Shown here: positions 10,758 through 22,194 of the stretch, piece by piece
Numbering within the stretch: position 1 is the stretch's first letter
How the letters are laid out: every line of letters begins with the position of its first letter
Origin: Zingiber officinale
Lineage: Eukaryota > Streptophyta > Magnoliopsida > Zingiberales > Zingiberaceae
Reading direction: 5' to 3'
DNA length: 64,000 bases
Assembly (NCBI RefSeq): GCF_018446385.1
Contig: NC_056002.1
Coordinates: forward strand, 43,723,671 to 43,787,670
Notes under the pieces: model-generated
Told to the model about the DNA's origin: nothing
What the model saw: the letters and a program-made list of their open reading frames with translations, nothing else
Databases searched by the model: none
Program-made: the position numbers and the translations under genes

Positions 10758-12493
10758 TGATACGATGCATTATCGTGGGGTCAATAAGATGATGTGGTTA
10801 GGAGTCAAGACTACAGAATGGTCAGAAGTCAAGCTTACGTGAAGGTCAGAAGTCCAGCCTCCGTGGCTGGAGTCTAGCCCCCGTGGAGGTCAGAAGTCAA
10901 GCTTGCGTGGCCAGGATCAAAGTCTCAGCTGACGGAGCAGTCAAAGGTTAAGATTACAAGTCGGACAAGAGCCAGCCCCGATAGCGATCAAGGACTGGGC
11001 CCACGGGCCAGGTACAACTGAGGACTGAGCCCATAGGTCAGGTAAAGGTAAAGAAAAGAAGGCCTCTGGCGCAAAACAGACCTAGCATACAGGTCGGAAC
11101 GTACAAGCCATGGATAACAGCAGAGACAGGTCAGGATACAGACCTGGTGTACAGGTCGGAACGTACAAGCCATGAATAACAGCAGAGGCAGGTCGGGATA
11201 CAGACCTGGCGTATAGGTCGGAACGTACAAGCCATGGATAACAGCAGAGGCAGGTCGGGATACAGACCTGGCGTACAGGTCGGAACGTACAAGCCATGGA
11301 TAATAACAGAGGTAGGTCGGGATACAGACCTGACGTACAGGTCGGAACGTACAAGTCAGGGATAACAGCGGACAGATGTAGGTCGGGATACAGACCTGGC
11401 ATACAGGTCGGAACGTACAAGCCATGGATAACAGTAGAGGCAGGTCGGGATACAGACCTGGCATACTGGTCGGAACATACAAGTCATGGATAACAGCAGA
11501 GGCAGGTCGGGATACAGACCTGGCGTACAGGTCGAAATGTATAAGCTATGGATAACAGCAGAGGCAGGTCGGGATACAGACCTGGCGTACAGGTCGAAAT
11601 GTACAAGCTATGGATAACAACAGAGGCAGGTCGGGATACAGACCTGGCGTACAGGTCAGAACGCACAAGTCAGGGATAACAGCGGACAGAGGCAGGTCGG
11701 GATACAGACCTGGTGTACAGGTCGAAACGTACAAGTCAGGGATAACAGCGGACAGAGGCAGGTCGGGATACAGACCTGCCATACAGGTCGGAACGTACAA
11801 TCCATGGATAACAGCAGAGGCAGGTCGGGATACAGGCCTGGCGTACAGGTCGGGACATACGAACCATGGATAACAGCATACAGAACCAGGTCGGAGTACA
11901 GACCGCAGAATGCAGACCTAGCTTCCAGGCACTACAAGACAAACAAGCCAGGGAATCGTAACTGCCTGTCAGAGAATGTAAGAGAATAATCAGTATGTCA
12001 GGGAATATGCTAACAGTAGGGGCACATTACCTCTTTGATTCTACTGCCAGCCTATAAGAAGGTGTGACATGTCATTTACTGCTAGACAAAGTCTGACAGC
12101 CGACATTCCCTGACACCCGTCAGACCTAAAAACATCCGTTGTAGTATAAAAAGGGATGCTTTGTCCCTTATGCAGGTACGCACACTCATCATTTCTCACT
12201 AGTCTTTTCTTTTCGTCCTTTCTCTGTGTTTTCTGGGAAAAAAGTACTTGACTTGAGCGTCGGAGGGCCTGACTCGGGGACTTTTTCCCTGGTTTCTGGT
12301 CTCTAATGACTCGTGGGCTCGTCTGAGTGTGCGCAGAGCCCTAGCGTCATCTTCCCGATCATCATCCTTCGTCATCTGCCCGTGTGAACCCTTTCGGAAG
12401 GGTGCCAGGTAGATCAGACGCCGCAGAGACTTTTCGTCAACTTCTAGTACATCAAGGCCCACCTTCATCCAACTCAGCTTCCGGACGGGATCA
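10758..12493 (+). mobile_element. Probable solo LTR, gypsy-like, with internal minisatellite
   Basis: The right end (CTTCCGGACGGGATCA) and the block CTTGACTTGAGCGTCGGAGG resemble the Tat-1 LTR end and R/U5. A TATA box (GTATAAAAAGGG at about 12143) gives plus orientation. The left end is less certain: TGATACGATGC at 10758 gives flanks TCTCC and TCTTC (4 of 5 matching). The sequences on either side (10665-10757 and 12494-12600) look like parts of one repeat family, as expected for an insertion. There is no coding region. Confidence 0.5.
11080..11905. repeat. 62-bp tandem repeat, about 13 copies
   Basis: The unit runs CAGGTCGGGATACAGACCTG, then GCGTACAGGTCGGAACGTAC, then AAGCCATGGATAACAGCAGA and GG. 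Several copies carry a 4-5 bp insertion (GCGGACAGAGG) giving a 66-67 bp variant. The unit contains an inverted repeat (CAGGTC..GACCTG). Open frames here on both strands only reflect the repeat and are not genes. Confidence 0.95.
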
Positions 12494-13600
12494 TCTTCCA
12501 TTCGTGTTTGAAAGAGTCGTCAGTGACCGTTAGTGTATCTTGTAGACCATTATCTCCCATTTATAGTTGAGAAAGTCGTCATCAATCATGATATATATGA
12601 CTGCCCATGAGACCATTCGTGGTAGTGAGTTCACGTGCAGTCCGTAGCTAGATAGCTACTTATCTACCCTTTCTACCCACGAGACCATTCGTGGTAGTGA
12701 GTTTGTCTGCAGATAGTGTTTACTTATCCTGTCTGCCCACGAGATCATTCATGATAGCGAGTTCGCCTGCAGACAGTGACTATTTGTTTATCTTAACTGC
12801 CCACGAGACTATCCATGATAGAGCGTTATCCTGCAGTCAGTGCTCGTTATATACTTGTTATATGTCGGTCATACATTTATTCATGCAAGTTGGACGTACT
12901 ATATGTACCCCCGATTTGTTGGTTATACTTGGTTGAGCATGTTAGTGAAGTGCTATATTATTGATTATACTTTTGGTTAACTGGTGATTATGTTGGGACA
13001 CATACATTGGTTAATAAGTATTTTACTCGAGACTGCATCTTTTGATCTTCTGATAGTATATTATTCATGTGCTATTTTCTTCTACCCACTGCGTTGTTGT
13101 ATTCACTACCCCCTTATTTTTTTCCTTTGACTTTTAGATTAGCATTAGAGGAGGTGTTGTGTCATTCAGAGGTCCTGATTATCGGTCCCACTCGAGTTGG
13201 ATTTTTTATTTCAGTGTTCGAGTTATTTTATTCTTCTGTTCCGCTGTCACCATTCATGTTTTCTTTACTTTGCCGAATCAATGAAGTTTTATTAAAATGG
13301 TATAACTATTTTGGTTAGTTTAATATGATCACATGTTCATATATACATATATGCATTGTTATTTGTGACTTGGTGTTATTATATTACATTGATATTTTAT
13401 TTTGGCTTGTATATGATCACATGTTAATTTCCTATATTGTCATTAGGAGGTACCGTCCGATTTGACGGACAAATATACTCTCGAGGTGTGACACTGAATA
13501 CCCCAGAGGTTGATCTTTGAGCCCAAGTAAGGGAGGGTAGAGTTGAGGATATGTAAAATCCAAACGTGGGTGGGATCAATAACAAACGAGTAAGATGTTC
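12494..13600. repeat. Gene-free DNA with short dispersed repeats
   Basis: At 12600-12850 four copies of a unit of about 65 bp built on CCCACGAGACCATTCGTGGTAGTGAG occur; the core CACGAGACCATTCGTG is itself an imperfect palindrome. The rest, to 13600, is AT-rich and shows no reading frame, tRNA or recognisable element. Confidence 0.6.
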
Positions 13601-13892
13601 TTAATACACTCTTGAATCTACTCTCTTGGCCTGTAACAAACTCGTAACATTACGCATTAAACTCACTTTGATCACACACGTACACCTTTGCGCTATTAGC
13701 TCATGAATTTCATATCAAACCCAAGTATTAAGGCGAGTAAACTATTAATCCAAACAAGTTTTCTATACATATACACATGAAGTTACAATTACAGAATATA
13801 CTTGGCATTCTCATCTATTAGTGAGAGAGAGATGTGTTGCCTCAACAACTAGTTAACAAAGTTTGCAATGTATATTTTATGGCCAAACTTTG

Positions 13893-13925
13893 CATATATA
13901 TATATATATATATTTTTTTTTTTTT
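13893..13925. repeat. TA/T microsatellite
   Basis: A run of TA dinucleotides followed by T's lies 55-90 bp beyond the PI4K gamma stop codon, in the presumed 3' UTR or just downstream. Confidence 0.9.
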
Positions 13926-13980
13926 GCCTATATCCAAATAATTCCCGTATATAGCAGTCGACTCTAGTTTGTTGTGTGAG

Positions 13981-15705
13981 TCAAAACTCGCACGAGGTGC
14001 CGAGCCTCTGTTTAAACCCCATGCTCTGCCTCCCTGCCAGAGCCAACGGCAGCTGCTCCTCAAACCGCGCCAGGAACAGCCTCCATTCCTCCTCGCTCAG
14101 TCCCTCGAAGGAAACGCTTCTGATCCCGTCGTGGTTCAGGTCCGCCGCCGAGAAGCTGAAGCTTTTGGCGATGACACCGGCGGCCGCGGCCTTGTGCTCC
14201 TTCACGCTGCCTTCGCCGTCGCTGACGTCGACGCCGGTGGAGGAGTCGTGCTCGTCGAAGGCCTTAGTTGGACCCTCGACCTGGCGCCGCAGGAAGAGGG
14301 GCACGCCGAGAACGTCGTCCTCTGTGCGCCTCTCCGGGAATATTCCGTCGTCATCGTCCATGTCGAAAAGGTAGTCCGCCGCCTCGCCGCTCGCTTCCTC
14401 GTCGTCGCTGTTTCCGTGATTTAAATTGCAGCGGGAGAAGAAGACACCGACGAAATACTTCTAAAATTTTATGAATTACCTTTGCGGGAGAGGATGGTCA
14501 GGCGGAGAGAGGGAGCTGTTCCTCATGGACTCTTCCACGCTGATGCATAGCGCTTCCAGCTCGCTCGGTCCTTCCCCTAGTCCGGAGAAGTCCCGCGTCA
14601 TCATCTGCCCGATCTCCGCCAGGCACAGCCCCGCCTCCACCGCCCTCTTCAGCAACACCGTGCACACCACCAGGACCCGCAGGCTCGCCTCTCGCAGCGA
14701 CGGTAGCTCCGCGCGCAGCAGCTCCACGTCCCGGAACGGCTCCAGTGACGCCACGTACTTCTCCTCTGCTTCCGAGAACGGCACCGCCGCCTGTGGCCAG
14801 TGCAGCCACTCGAAGTAGGGATCCTCCAGATGCTCCGGCAGGCATAGCCCGTGGTCGATCGGCACCAGCTCAACCGTCGCCTCGTTGCCGCAACCGCCAT
14901 TCCCCTTCTTCACCAGGATGTTTCCGGCGTGCCGGTCCACGTTCAGGATCCGGACGTCGATGATTCCGATCCGGTGCACTGACGCCACCGAGAACCGCGA
15001 CGGCCCGATCTCGCCCGCGTCGTACTCGTGCGGCACGAACCGCTGGATCGACGCGACGCGCTTCGTCACCGCTGTCTGCTCGCAGGAAACGGGACGGCTG
15101 ATCATGATCAGCGCCGTCGGCGGGACGTCGGCGAAGGTGCCGTGGTCAAGGAGGTAGGCGGCGACCTCGCGGACGCCCATCTCGCTGGCCTGCGCCGCCA
15201 GGTGCTTGAGCACGGACCGCCCCTGTTGCGGCTGCGGCGGGCCATCGAGGTCCATCACCTTCACGACGGCGAAGTTCTCCCCGAAGCGGTCGAAGAGATA
15301 GTGCGCGGCGCTGACGCCGTTGCCGACGGGGACTGGCGTGGCGCCGGAGGCCAGCGCGATTTCTGCCTCGACGACGAGGGCGTGGACTGCGCCGCAACGG
15401 CCGCCGGAGACGATCTCGAGTCGGGCGATGCGGTCCCTCCGGGGTTCGTCGGCGGCCGCCGCCGCAAGTGCAGAAGCGGCGTCGGAGCAGAGGCAGGGGG
15501 TGGAGACGCTGCGGGTGAATTTCCCGCCGCGTTTAACGTGGACATCAAAGCGCGCAGAGAGCGGCGCCACCGCAGGCGACGCGGAGGGCGGCGGGTCAGG
15601 TTCGAAGAACGAGAGCAAATGGGGGAAGGAGAGAAGCAGGCATCGGCGGTGCCTACTGGGCGGCTTGAGGCCATGGCGATGGTCGACTGCGACGGCGGCA
15701 GCCAT
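13981..15705 (-). CDS. Phosphatidylinositol 4-kinase gamma family protein (no ubiquitin-like domain)
   Basis: This is the only intact host gene. The 550-residue product belongs to the plant type II-like PI3/4-kinase (PI4K gamma) family, thought to phosphorylate phosphatidylinositol; some relatives act as protein kinases instead. Start chosen at MAAAVAVDHRHGLKP (15703-15705), which aligns with relatives. FAVVKVMD (about 145-152) fits the ATP-binding lysine strand, VDRHAGN (about 256-262) the catalytic loop, VPIDHG (281-286) the metal-binding motif; PYFEWLHWPQA and GLCLAEIGQMMTR are family hallmarks, as is the ending RLGTSCEF. No ubiquitin-like repeat is present, as in the gamma-1/gamma-8 group. 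Exon 1 ends at 14480. Two in-frame stops follow, removed by a 72-bp intron (14408-14479, GTAATT..AACAG) that keeps frame into DDEEASGEADYLFD. Coding GC is very high. The splice is predicted by eye. Confidence 0.85.
14408..14479 (-). other. Predicted 72-bp intron of the PI4K gamma gene
   Basis: The donor AAG/GTAATT and acceptor AAACAG/CGAC, with a pyrimidine-rich stretch between, flank two in-frame stops (TAA, TAG). Removing 72 bp joins exon 1 to an acidic stretch and keeps the frame to the conserved C-terminus. A 19-bp alternative ending at TTTTAG is too short and breaks the frame. Confidence 0.65.
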
Positions 15706-16451
15706 GAAAGGCGGTGAGCATCGGTGGGGGTGGTCGGTATGCATGCATGTGTCCTTTCACCTCGTGTTAACCATCTCACTTCTCGCCATTAACACTGCTA
15801 AGGTTTCTTCTTCCCGTGGACAATACATCGAAAATCAAAAGGAAGAGGAAAAGGGAAGGAGAGTGAAAAGTCAGGAACCAGAGAGATAGAACATAAGGGA
15901 TGCAGAACAGAAGCTCGTCGGTCGTCGGGTGCAGCTAGCGTTGCGGGGTTCGTCGACGGCTGGATCGGATCGATCACCCCACCGCCACCCTTCTCCTCCT
16001 CTCTCTGCTTCTCTCTACGTCAGTCACGGGCTAAGGGCTCTACTTTTTTCCTTCCACCTCTGGCCATTTATTGAGCTCCGCGCGTCACCGGCTTCTGCGC
16101 CGATGATAAGAATTTTGGGAGCTCCTAGAAATGGATGGATGGATTGGTTCCTGATTCTGCTCGTTTTAGCAGCTGCTTCTTCTTCTTCTTCTTTGGATTT
16201 GAATGGAGTTTGTTGTTTCTTGTTCAGTCGATGGTGATCTGCTGATTGCCGTTAATGGGATGGATTCCACGCACCAACGGATTAGCTAAAAATGGCCGCC
16301 GCTTCCATTCCAGCCTGAAACCACGCGCGATCACCCGCTCGGCCTTTCGCTGTCGAGCAATTTAAAGAATTATATTCTTAGACGAAGAATTTTTGGCAAA
16401 TCACGAGATTGAGTTTTATTATTTTGGTAATGATGGTGTAAAAGAGAGAGG
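15706..16451 (-). promoter_or_regulatory. 5' flank of the PI4K gamma gene
   Basis: The 746 bp between the start codon and the copia-2 insertion hold the 5' UTR and promoter. CT-rich runs occur at about 15985-16015 and 16160-16195 (read plus). I see no clear TATA box. Copia-2 begins 747 bp upstream of the start codon and so may limit or alter the promoter. Confidence 0.45.
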
Positions 16452-16726
16452 TGTTAAAAGAAGAATAGGAAGAAGATAAAATAGAAGAATAATAATTAAT
16501 CTTATTGTTTGTTAATATTTGTCCTCAAAATAATATAATATATAGGGTTTAAATAAGTATTCGGTCAATTAATCAATTAATAAATAACAGAATAATTTTA
16601 AAAATTATTCTTAGAATTATTCTAATAATTATAACAGAATTATTAGAATAATCCTAAAACTAATTTGATTTGATTTGATGATTTGATCCGGTCAATTCTG
16701 GTAATTTTCTTTTATCTCTTTTAACC
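16452..16726 (-). repeat. 3' LTR of copia-2
   Basis: It starts TGTTAAAAGAAG and ends near CTCTTTTAAC. It matches 20510-20769 along its length with scattered substitutions and one extra segment of about 10 bp (TTCTTAGAAT). Confidence 0.85.
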
Positions 16727-17280
16727 CCGACAAACTTAACGGGAGATCTTTGACGTTGAGTTTGCTTGCTAACTTGTTGAAACGTTGTCTGGATAATGGC
16801 TTAGTAAAGATATTAGCAATTTGATCCTCAGCAGAGATATAAGAGATTGATAATTGTTGAGTTGTCACACGTTCACGAACAAAATGAAAATCAATCTCCA
16901 CATGTTTTGTACGAGCATGAAAGATTGGATTTGCTGTGAGATATGTTGCTCCAATATTGTCGCACCAAATTTTTGGTGCAATATTTGATGCAAGATGAAG
17001 TTCAGAGAGAAGTGATTGAAGCCAAATAATTTCAAACGTTGTATTTGCTATAGCTTTATATTCTGCCTCAGTACTTGAACGAGATACCGTAGGTTGTTTC
17101 TTCGAATTCCATGAGATAAGATTTCGTCCAAGAAATATTGCATATCCACTAGTAGAGCATCTATCTTCAGGAGAACTTGCCCAATCCGCATCACTATAGG
17201 CATGTAAATCTCGAGACGATTGACGATATAAAAGAAGACCATGTAGAATAGTACCTTTGAAATAGCGAAGTATTCTTTTT
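16692..17280 (-). pseudogene. copia-2 RNase H
   Basis: After a 1-bp frameshift near 17275-17280 the pol frame continues with [13 protein letters not shown], then [18 protein letters not shown], the first catalytic Asp of copia RNase H, then [12 protein letters not shown] (Glu), [10 protein letters not shown] (Asp) and [15 protein letters not shown], ending [11 protein letters not shown]. It would degrade the RNA strand during reverse transcription. The motifs look intact; the break lies between RT and RNase H. Confidence 0.85.
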
Positions 17281-18213
17281 TACATTATCCCAATTTTGTT
17301 CAGTTGGAGCATGCATGAATTGACAAGCACGATTTACTGCAAAAGTAATATCAGGGCGTGTGATAGTGACATATTGTAAGGCTCCAACAATGATTCGATA
17401 AATCTGTGGATCAGACAGAGCAGGAGAGGATGAAGATGGAGAGTTGTTTATAGCAATTGGTGTAGAGACTGGACGTGCTCCATCCATTTTGGCTCTTTGA
17501 AGAAGTCCAGTAATGTATTTGCTCTGAGAGAGAAGATAGTCATCCTCATGTGGAATAAGCTCAATACCAAGAAAAAAACGAGCAATACCCAAATCTCGGG
17601 TAGGAAATTCTTGATTGAGAATACTTAATAATGTTATGATGCCCTTGTGATCATCACCGGTTATCAGGATGTCATCCACATAAATAAGAAAAAATATCAT
17701 AGACCCATCATTATATTTGTGAAATAGAGATGAGTCAGTCTTTGATCCAGAAAATCCTTGAGATTGTAACCAATTGGATAGTCGATGAAACCATGCACGA
17801 GGAGCTTGTCGAAGACCATATAAGGATTTCTTAAGTTGGCAAACATGAGATGAAAATTGTGGATGAATGAACCCAGATGGTTGCTCCATAAATACAGTTT
17901 CCTCAAGATGACCATGGAGAAACGCATTTGAGATGTCCAATTGGCGTACAGGCCAATTAGAACTAACAGCTATCGATAATAATAGTCTGACAGATGTAAT
18001 CTTGATGACTGGACTAAAAGTGTCATTGAAGTCAATACCTGGTTGCTGACTAAAACCTTTGGCTACAAGTCGAGCTTTGTATCGTTCAAAAGAACCATCA
18101 GCTTGATACTTAAGACGGAATACCCATTTAGAGCCCACAACATTCATTGAGGAAGTGCGTGGAACTAGACTCCATGTTCCATTGCGAAGAAGTGCATCAA
18201 ATTCTGTAGCCAT
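17194..18213 (-). pseudogene. copia-2 reverse transcriptase
   Basis: The frame opens at [18 protein letters not shown], the standard start of the copia RVT_2 domain, and holds [49 protein letters not shown] and the catalytic [11 protein letters not shown]. The domain copies element RNA into DNA. The core is uninterrupted for about 310 residues. The frame fails only at the RNase H boundary, so this is a recently decayed or nearly intact RT. Confidence 0.9.
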
Positions 18214-18834
18214 TGCACTACGCCAATTTGGATCCTTGTTTGCTTACGTAAAACAAGTTGGTTCAATAGATTTTGAAGAAACCACTAGAGCCCGTGGAAG
18301 AGGATATCGAGTCGCATTTGGTGGGCAACGTTCATAAATGTCACTAATGGGAAGCATGCGACGAGGAGCATTATCATCTGAATCACTTGTTGATGGTGAT
18401 GAGGAAGTAGGCTGACATGGTGATGTAGATGACGGACTTGCATTATCCGAGGATTCAGAACTAGAGAGCATATTATCTTCGAACGACGAGGCTTCCAAGA
18501 TTGGAGCAGCATCCTGAGGTGATTCTGATGGTATAGGGGAGTTATTAGAGAGCGGAGCAGGACCTAGGATGCCATCATTTCTGACAATATTAGGTGGTAT
18601 TAAGAAGGTGTCACTTGTATCTGGAGGAGAGATCGAAGTAGATACTGAAAAAGGGAATAGAGTCTCATCAAAAGTAACATGTCGTGAAATATAAATTCAA
18701 CCTGTTGGTATATGTAAGCAACGATAACCATGGTGTAAATTGTTGTAACCAAGGAAAACACATTGTAGTAAACGAGAGTCAAGTTTGTGTTTAGAGTAGG
18801 GGCGTAACCATGGATAACATGCGCAACCAAAAAT
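18214..18834 (-). pseudogene. copia-2 integrase C-terminal part and linker
   Basis: Reading on from the integrase, the frame gives FGCACYPWLRPYSKHKL and VFLGYNNLHHGYRCLH, the GKGY-like module of copia integrases, then a TGA stop, then HVTFDETLFPF and a Ser/Pro/Asp-rich linker (SSESSDNASPSSTSPCQPTS) leading into RT. In-frame stops occur before VFGC (near 18838), near 18698 and at about 18246. Confidence 0.75.
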
Positions 18835-19941
18835 TCAAAGAAAAGTGTAATTAGGAGTTTGATTATAAAGTGTTTCAAAAGGACATTTATGATTGAGCAA
18901 TGGAGTAGGGAGTCGATTTATGAGATATACAGCAGTGGTAACAGCTTCATCCCAAAATTTACGTGGAACTGATGCATGATGAAGAAGAGCTAAGGCAGTT
19001 TCGACTATGTGTCTATGTTTTCTCTCAGCAGAGCCATTTTGTTCTGGAGTGTGAGGACAAGAGACTCGATGAACAATTCCATAAGAGACAAGATGACGAT
19101 GGAGAGCTTGATATTCACCTCCCCAATCATAATGAAATGAAAGTATTTTACGATTAAAATATCGTTCAACTTGATTTTGAAATTTACAGAATATATCCAA
19201 TAAATCATATTTTCTTTTCATAGGATAGAGCCAAGTATATTTACTAAAATGATCAATAAAGGTAACATAATATTGAAAACCTTGGTTAGATAAAATAGGT
19301 GCAGGGCCCCAAACATCAGAATGAATTAATTCAAGTGGGAAATTAGAAATATAATCGGATGAATAGAAAGGTAGTTTATGACTTTTAGATTCCATGCAGG
19401 CCCTACATGAATGAGATGGAGAGGAGGTAATGGAAGTAGGTAAACCATACCTATTGATGATTGACTGGACAATATGAAGAGAAGGATGACCAAGTCGAGC
19501 ATGCCAAGCTGGTTTATTTGTGCGTTCACCAACAAAAGCTTTGATTGAAGAACTTTGAAGATAGTAGAGGCCATTTTTGATTCTCCCATGAAACACAATA
19601 GCATTTGTTCCTTTATCTTTTATAAGATAATGATTATGATGAAACTCAAAAATGACATTGTTATCAAGACAAAATTGACGGGTAGAAAGTAAATTTTTAG
19701 TGATAGATGGAACATGAAAGATATTGCGCATGTGAAAAGTTTGATTAGATAAATGAATATATGTGTTTCTAAGATTAGCAATTTGCAAACCTGAGCCATC
19801 GTCTACTTGAACCGTATCTGAGCCATAATATGACATTACGTCTGTAAGGATATTATAATCCGATGTGACATGATGAGTTGCTTCAGTGTCAATATACCAA
19901 TCAGTAGATGAAAACTCTGGGGTTTTACCGCAAGTAGGCAC
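18835..19941 (-). pseudogene. copia-2 protease, pre-integrase and integrase core
   Basis: Near the start is the protease site WYIDTEATHHVTSD, where the usual DTG(A/S) triplet reads DTE, so catalysis is probably lost. Next come WHARLGHPS with CRACMESKSHKLPF (zinc-binding pre-integrase), HSDVWGPAP (first Asp), FIDHFSKYTWLYPM, YDWGGEY (second Asp) and PEQNGSAERKHRHIVE (Glu). The domains total 368 residues without a stop. All three integrase acidic residues are visible. Confidence 0.9.
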
Positions 19942-20029
19942 AGATGAGAGAGCTTTAGGATATGCTTGTGAAATAGACGGTTGTCTTGAGATTGTAGAAC
20001 CACCAATGAAATTTGAGGCAAATCTTTAA

Positions 20030-20200
20030 GAGCATAGATTTCTAGGATGACCAATGATGTGATAAATTTGACATTTTACCCGAGAGTAATCAAATCTTTT
20101 AGGGCATAGATTTCCAGTATGGCCAATGATGCCACAAATTTGACATCGGACTGAATTTTGTTTTTGCCCTCCTTGATAGTGTTGAGTATTTGACATCTAA
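20030..20200 (-). pseudogene. copia-2 gag C-terminus with two zinc knuckles
   Basis: The minus strand encodes CQICGIIGHTGNLCPKRF, a CCHC knuckle, followed by a second diverged copy, CQIYHIIGHPRNLC, in which one cysteine is now tyrosine, before a stop. The two are a tandem duplication of about 55-60 bp. The capsid part of gag is absent: untranslated leader (20200-20490) joins almost directly to this tail. Confidence 0.75.
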
Positions 20201-20496
20201 AGTAAAATAACTTATCTTGTAGAGAGACTGGATCGCCGGAAAGGGGGCCTTTCGCCTGGAGAAACTCCTCTTGGAGGAAATAGAAGCCTTGGCTGGAGCA
20301 ACCACTTGTTGTCGAGGTTTGGTCGGCGTTCGGTGGACAGCGGCGGTAGCACAAAAGGAGAAGCCCTTTTTGTCGTCTTGTTTTGCGGTTTCAAAAAAAA
20401 AAGAAACTCCTCTTTTGTCTTGGACGGCGGCAGAAAAAGCAAGAGAAGAGGATTTGTGAGGGAAAATTAAGAGAAAGAGAAGGAACGAAGGATCAT

Positions 20497-20509
20497 GACT
20501 CTGATACCA
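20497..20509 (-). other. Primer binding site of copia-2
   Basis: The minus strand reads TGGTATCAGAGTC at the inner edge of the right LTR, complementary to the 3' end of initiator methionine tRNA. Confidence 0.9.
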
Positions 20510-20769
20510 TGTTAAAAGAAGAATAGAAAGAAGATAAAATAGGAGAGTAATAATTAATCTTATTGTTTGTTAATACTTGCCCTCAAAATAATACAATATA
20601 TAGGGTTTAAACAAGTACTCGGTCAATTAACCAATTAATAAATAACAGAATAATTCTAAAAATTATTCTAATAATTATAACAGAATTATTAGACTAATCC
20701 TAAAACTAATTTGATTTGATTTGATGATTTGATCCGATAAATTCTGATAAATCTCTTTTATTTCTTTTA
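20510..20769 (-). repeat. 5' LTR of copia-2
   Basis: It starts TGTTAAAAGAAG at the primer site and ends at CTTTTA before the AGAGG duplication; the expected terminal CA is missing, so the outer edge has lost or changed a few bases. Confidence 0.85.
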
Positions 20770-20774
20770 AGAGG

Positions 20775-21849
20775 TACCCTTTTAAGTTTATCTTTAATCA
20801 AAACACCTTTATTATTATTATTTTATTGGGCCAAAAATTTAAAAAGGGCTGCTATTTTTTTAAATCGTTAGCTGCCCCTCTAGTTTCTACCACGCACATT
20901 AAATTCTAAATCTATTAGGTAAGTAATTAAGATTGTGTAATTATTACAATCGTTAATCTTAGAGGAGCAAATTCAATTATACCGCTACTATTTGTAACAA
21001 ACGGTAGTGGCTGTTATACTAATTATAAAATTATAACAGCTAAAAAATTATAATTGTTATAATACCTCCGATCGATTAGCATTTAACACACACCGGATGA
21101 CCGGAGCTCTAGGAACTCTCATTTTATAAAGGCAGGAGAGGTGACGTCACTCCTTTAATTTAAAAAAAAATACAAACGTCTCTGATATTTTATACGTTAT
21201 AATTTTAACATTGTACTTATCATTCATTCACGCTTATTATTACAAAATGATAACAAGTTACAAGACATTTAAAAGGTAGTCAAAGTAGTTGATCTAAATT
21301 GAAATGAGACAAAACCTAATTAGAATAAAATATTTTAATGAAAACATTATATATTCAATCTAAATTATTAATAAATAACTTAAATCCATTGAATATTCCA
21401 AAACATTACTTTGTTTTTTTTTAAAAAACAATAATTATAGAAATCATTTAAATGAGCATCAATTAATATTATTAATTATATTTTTAAATTTAAATTTATT
21501 TTCTAAATGTTATTTTATACTTAAATGTTTCAATTATATAATTTAGTTTATTATATTCATATTTACAAAGCTAATTTTAAGTAATGTTTTCTGAATATAA
21601 GATTATTTTGTTCTTCCATATTTACAATTAACTAGTAGAGAATAATTGTTATTTTCACAATATAAGTATAAGTAGATCTACTCGTTTTTCAATTGAATGG
21701 AAATTGTTGTGATGTAAGGCCGTAGTGTTCATTGTAAGACTATGAGTCGTGTGACGGAGAGACTTTGTGCAAGAATCCTTATACTTGGAACACATGATTT
21801 TATCTGGGAATGTCGATGAATGAACCCACTAGTGAGTTGACATGATTGT
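20775..21849. other. AT-rich intergenic DNA
   Basis: I see no gene, RNA or complete mobile element. It is mostly AT-rich with a few short inverted repeats (for example around 21000-21060, TTATAACAG/CTGTTATAA). Confidence 0.5.
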
Positions 21850-22194
21850 TAACTTGTCGCTAATAGCCTAACAACGAGGAGATGAGGAGATCTAGCTACT
21901 AAGATCTGGACAGAAGTTAACCAAGGAAAAATAGTTAGAATGACGTCCATGGGTTTCCAGGCATAGCCACTCCAACACTCAAGTTAGGGAACGAAGAGGA
22001 GCGATAATTAGGGTTTAGATACATTTATTCACATACTTAGCCGTTAAGGAGGACTACCTTCTATAGGGCAAGAACTAATCCCTATGTCCTCTCCTCCTAC
22101 GAGATTATTATTTGCTTCCTGAAACTTTCCAAAATCTCAAAATCCACTCAAGCATTATCTTCTTCTTGAAATAGTTCAGGATTTCGAGTAGGGT

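Larger units (their letters stand above)
16452..20769 (-). mobile_element. Ty1/copia retrotransposon with short LTRs (copia-2)
   Basis: The element has two LTRs of about 260-275 bp, the 5-bp duplication AGAGG on both sides (16447-16451 and 20770-20774) and a primer site next to the right LTR. Read on the minus strand it encodes a remnant gag with zinc knuckles, protease, integrase, reverse transcriptase and RNase H. At 4.3 kb it is shorter than a full copia element because most of the capsid coding region is missing. Short LTRs of this size are typical of the Ale/Retrofit group, but the lineage is inferred. It lies upstream of the PI4K gamma gene in the same transcriptional orientation. Confidence 0.9.

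Noticed and set aside
11080-11905. Regular repeats with spacer-like segments, considered as a CRISPR-like array
   Set aside because: The whole 62-bp unit is repeated, including the supposed spacers, and the genome is a plant nuclear one.
10988-11942. Long open frames on both strands with repeated CTFRPVRQVCIPT-like peptides
   Set aside because: They are translations of the 62-bp tandem repeat and carry no start, domain or codon signal of a gene.
13893-13925. TA run considered as a TATA promoter on the plus strand
   Set aside because: Simple microsatellite in the 3' flank of the PI4K gamma gene with no gene following on the plus strand.
14649-15889. Several long arginine- and alanine-rich frames over the PI4K gamma gene
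   Set aside because: Shadow frames of a very GC-rich true exon.
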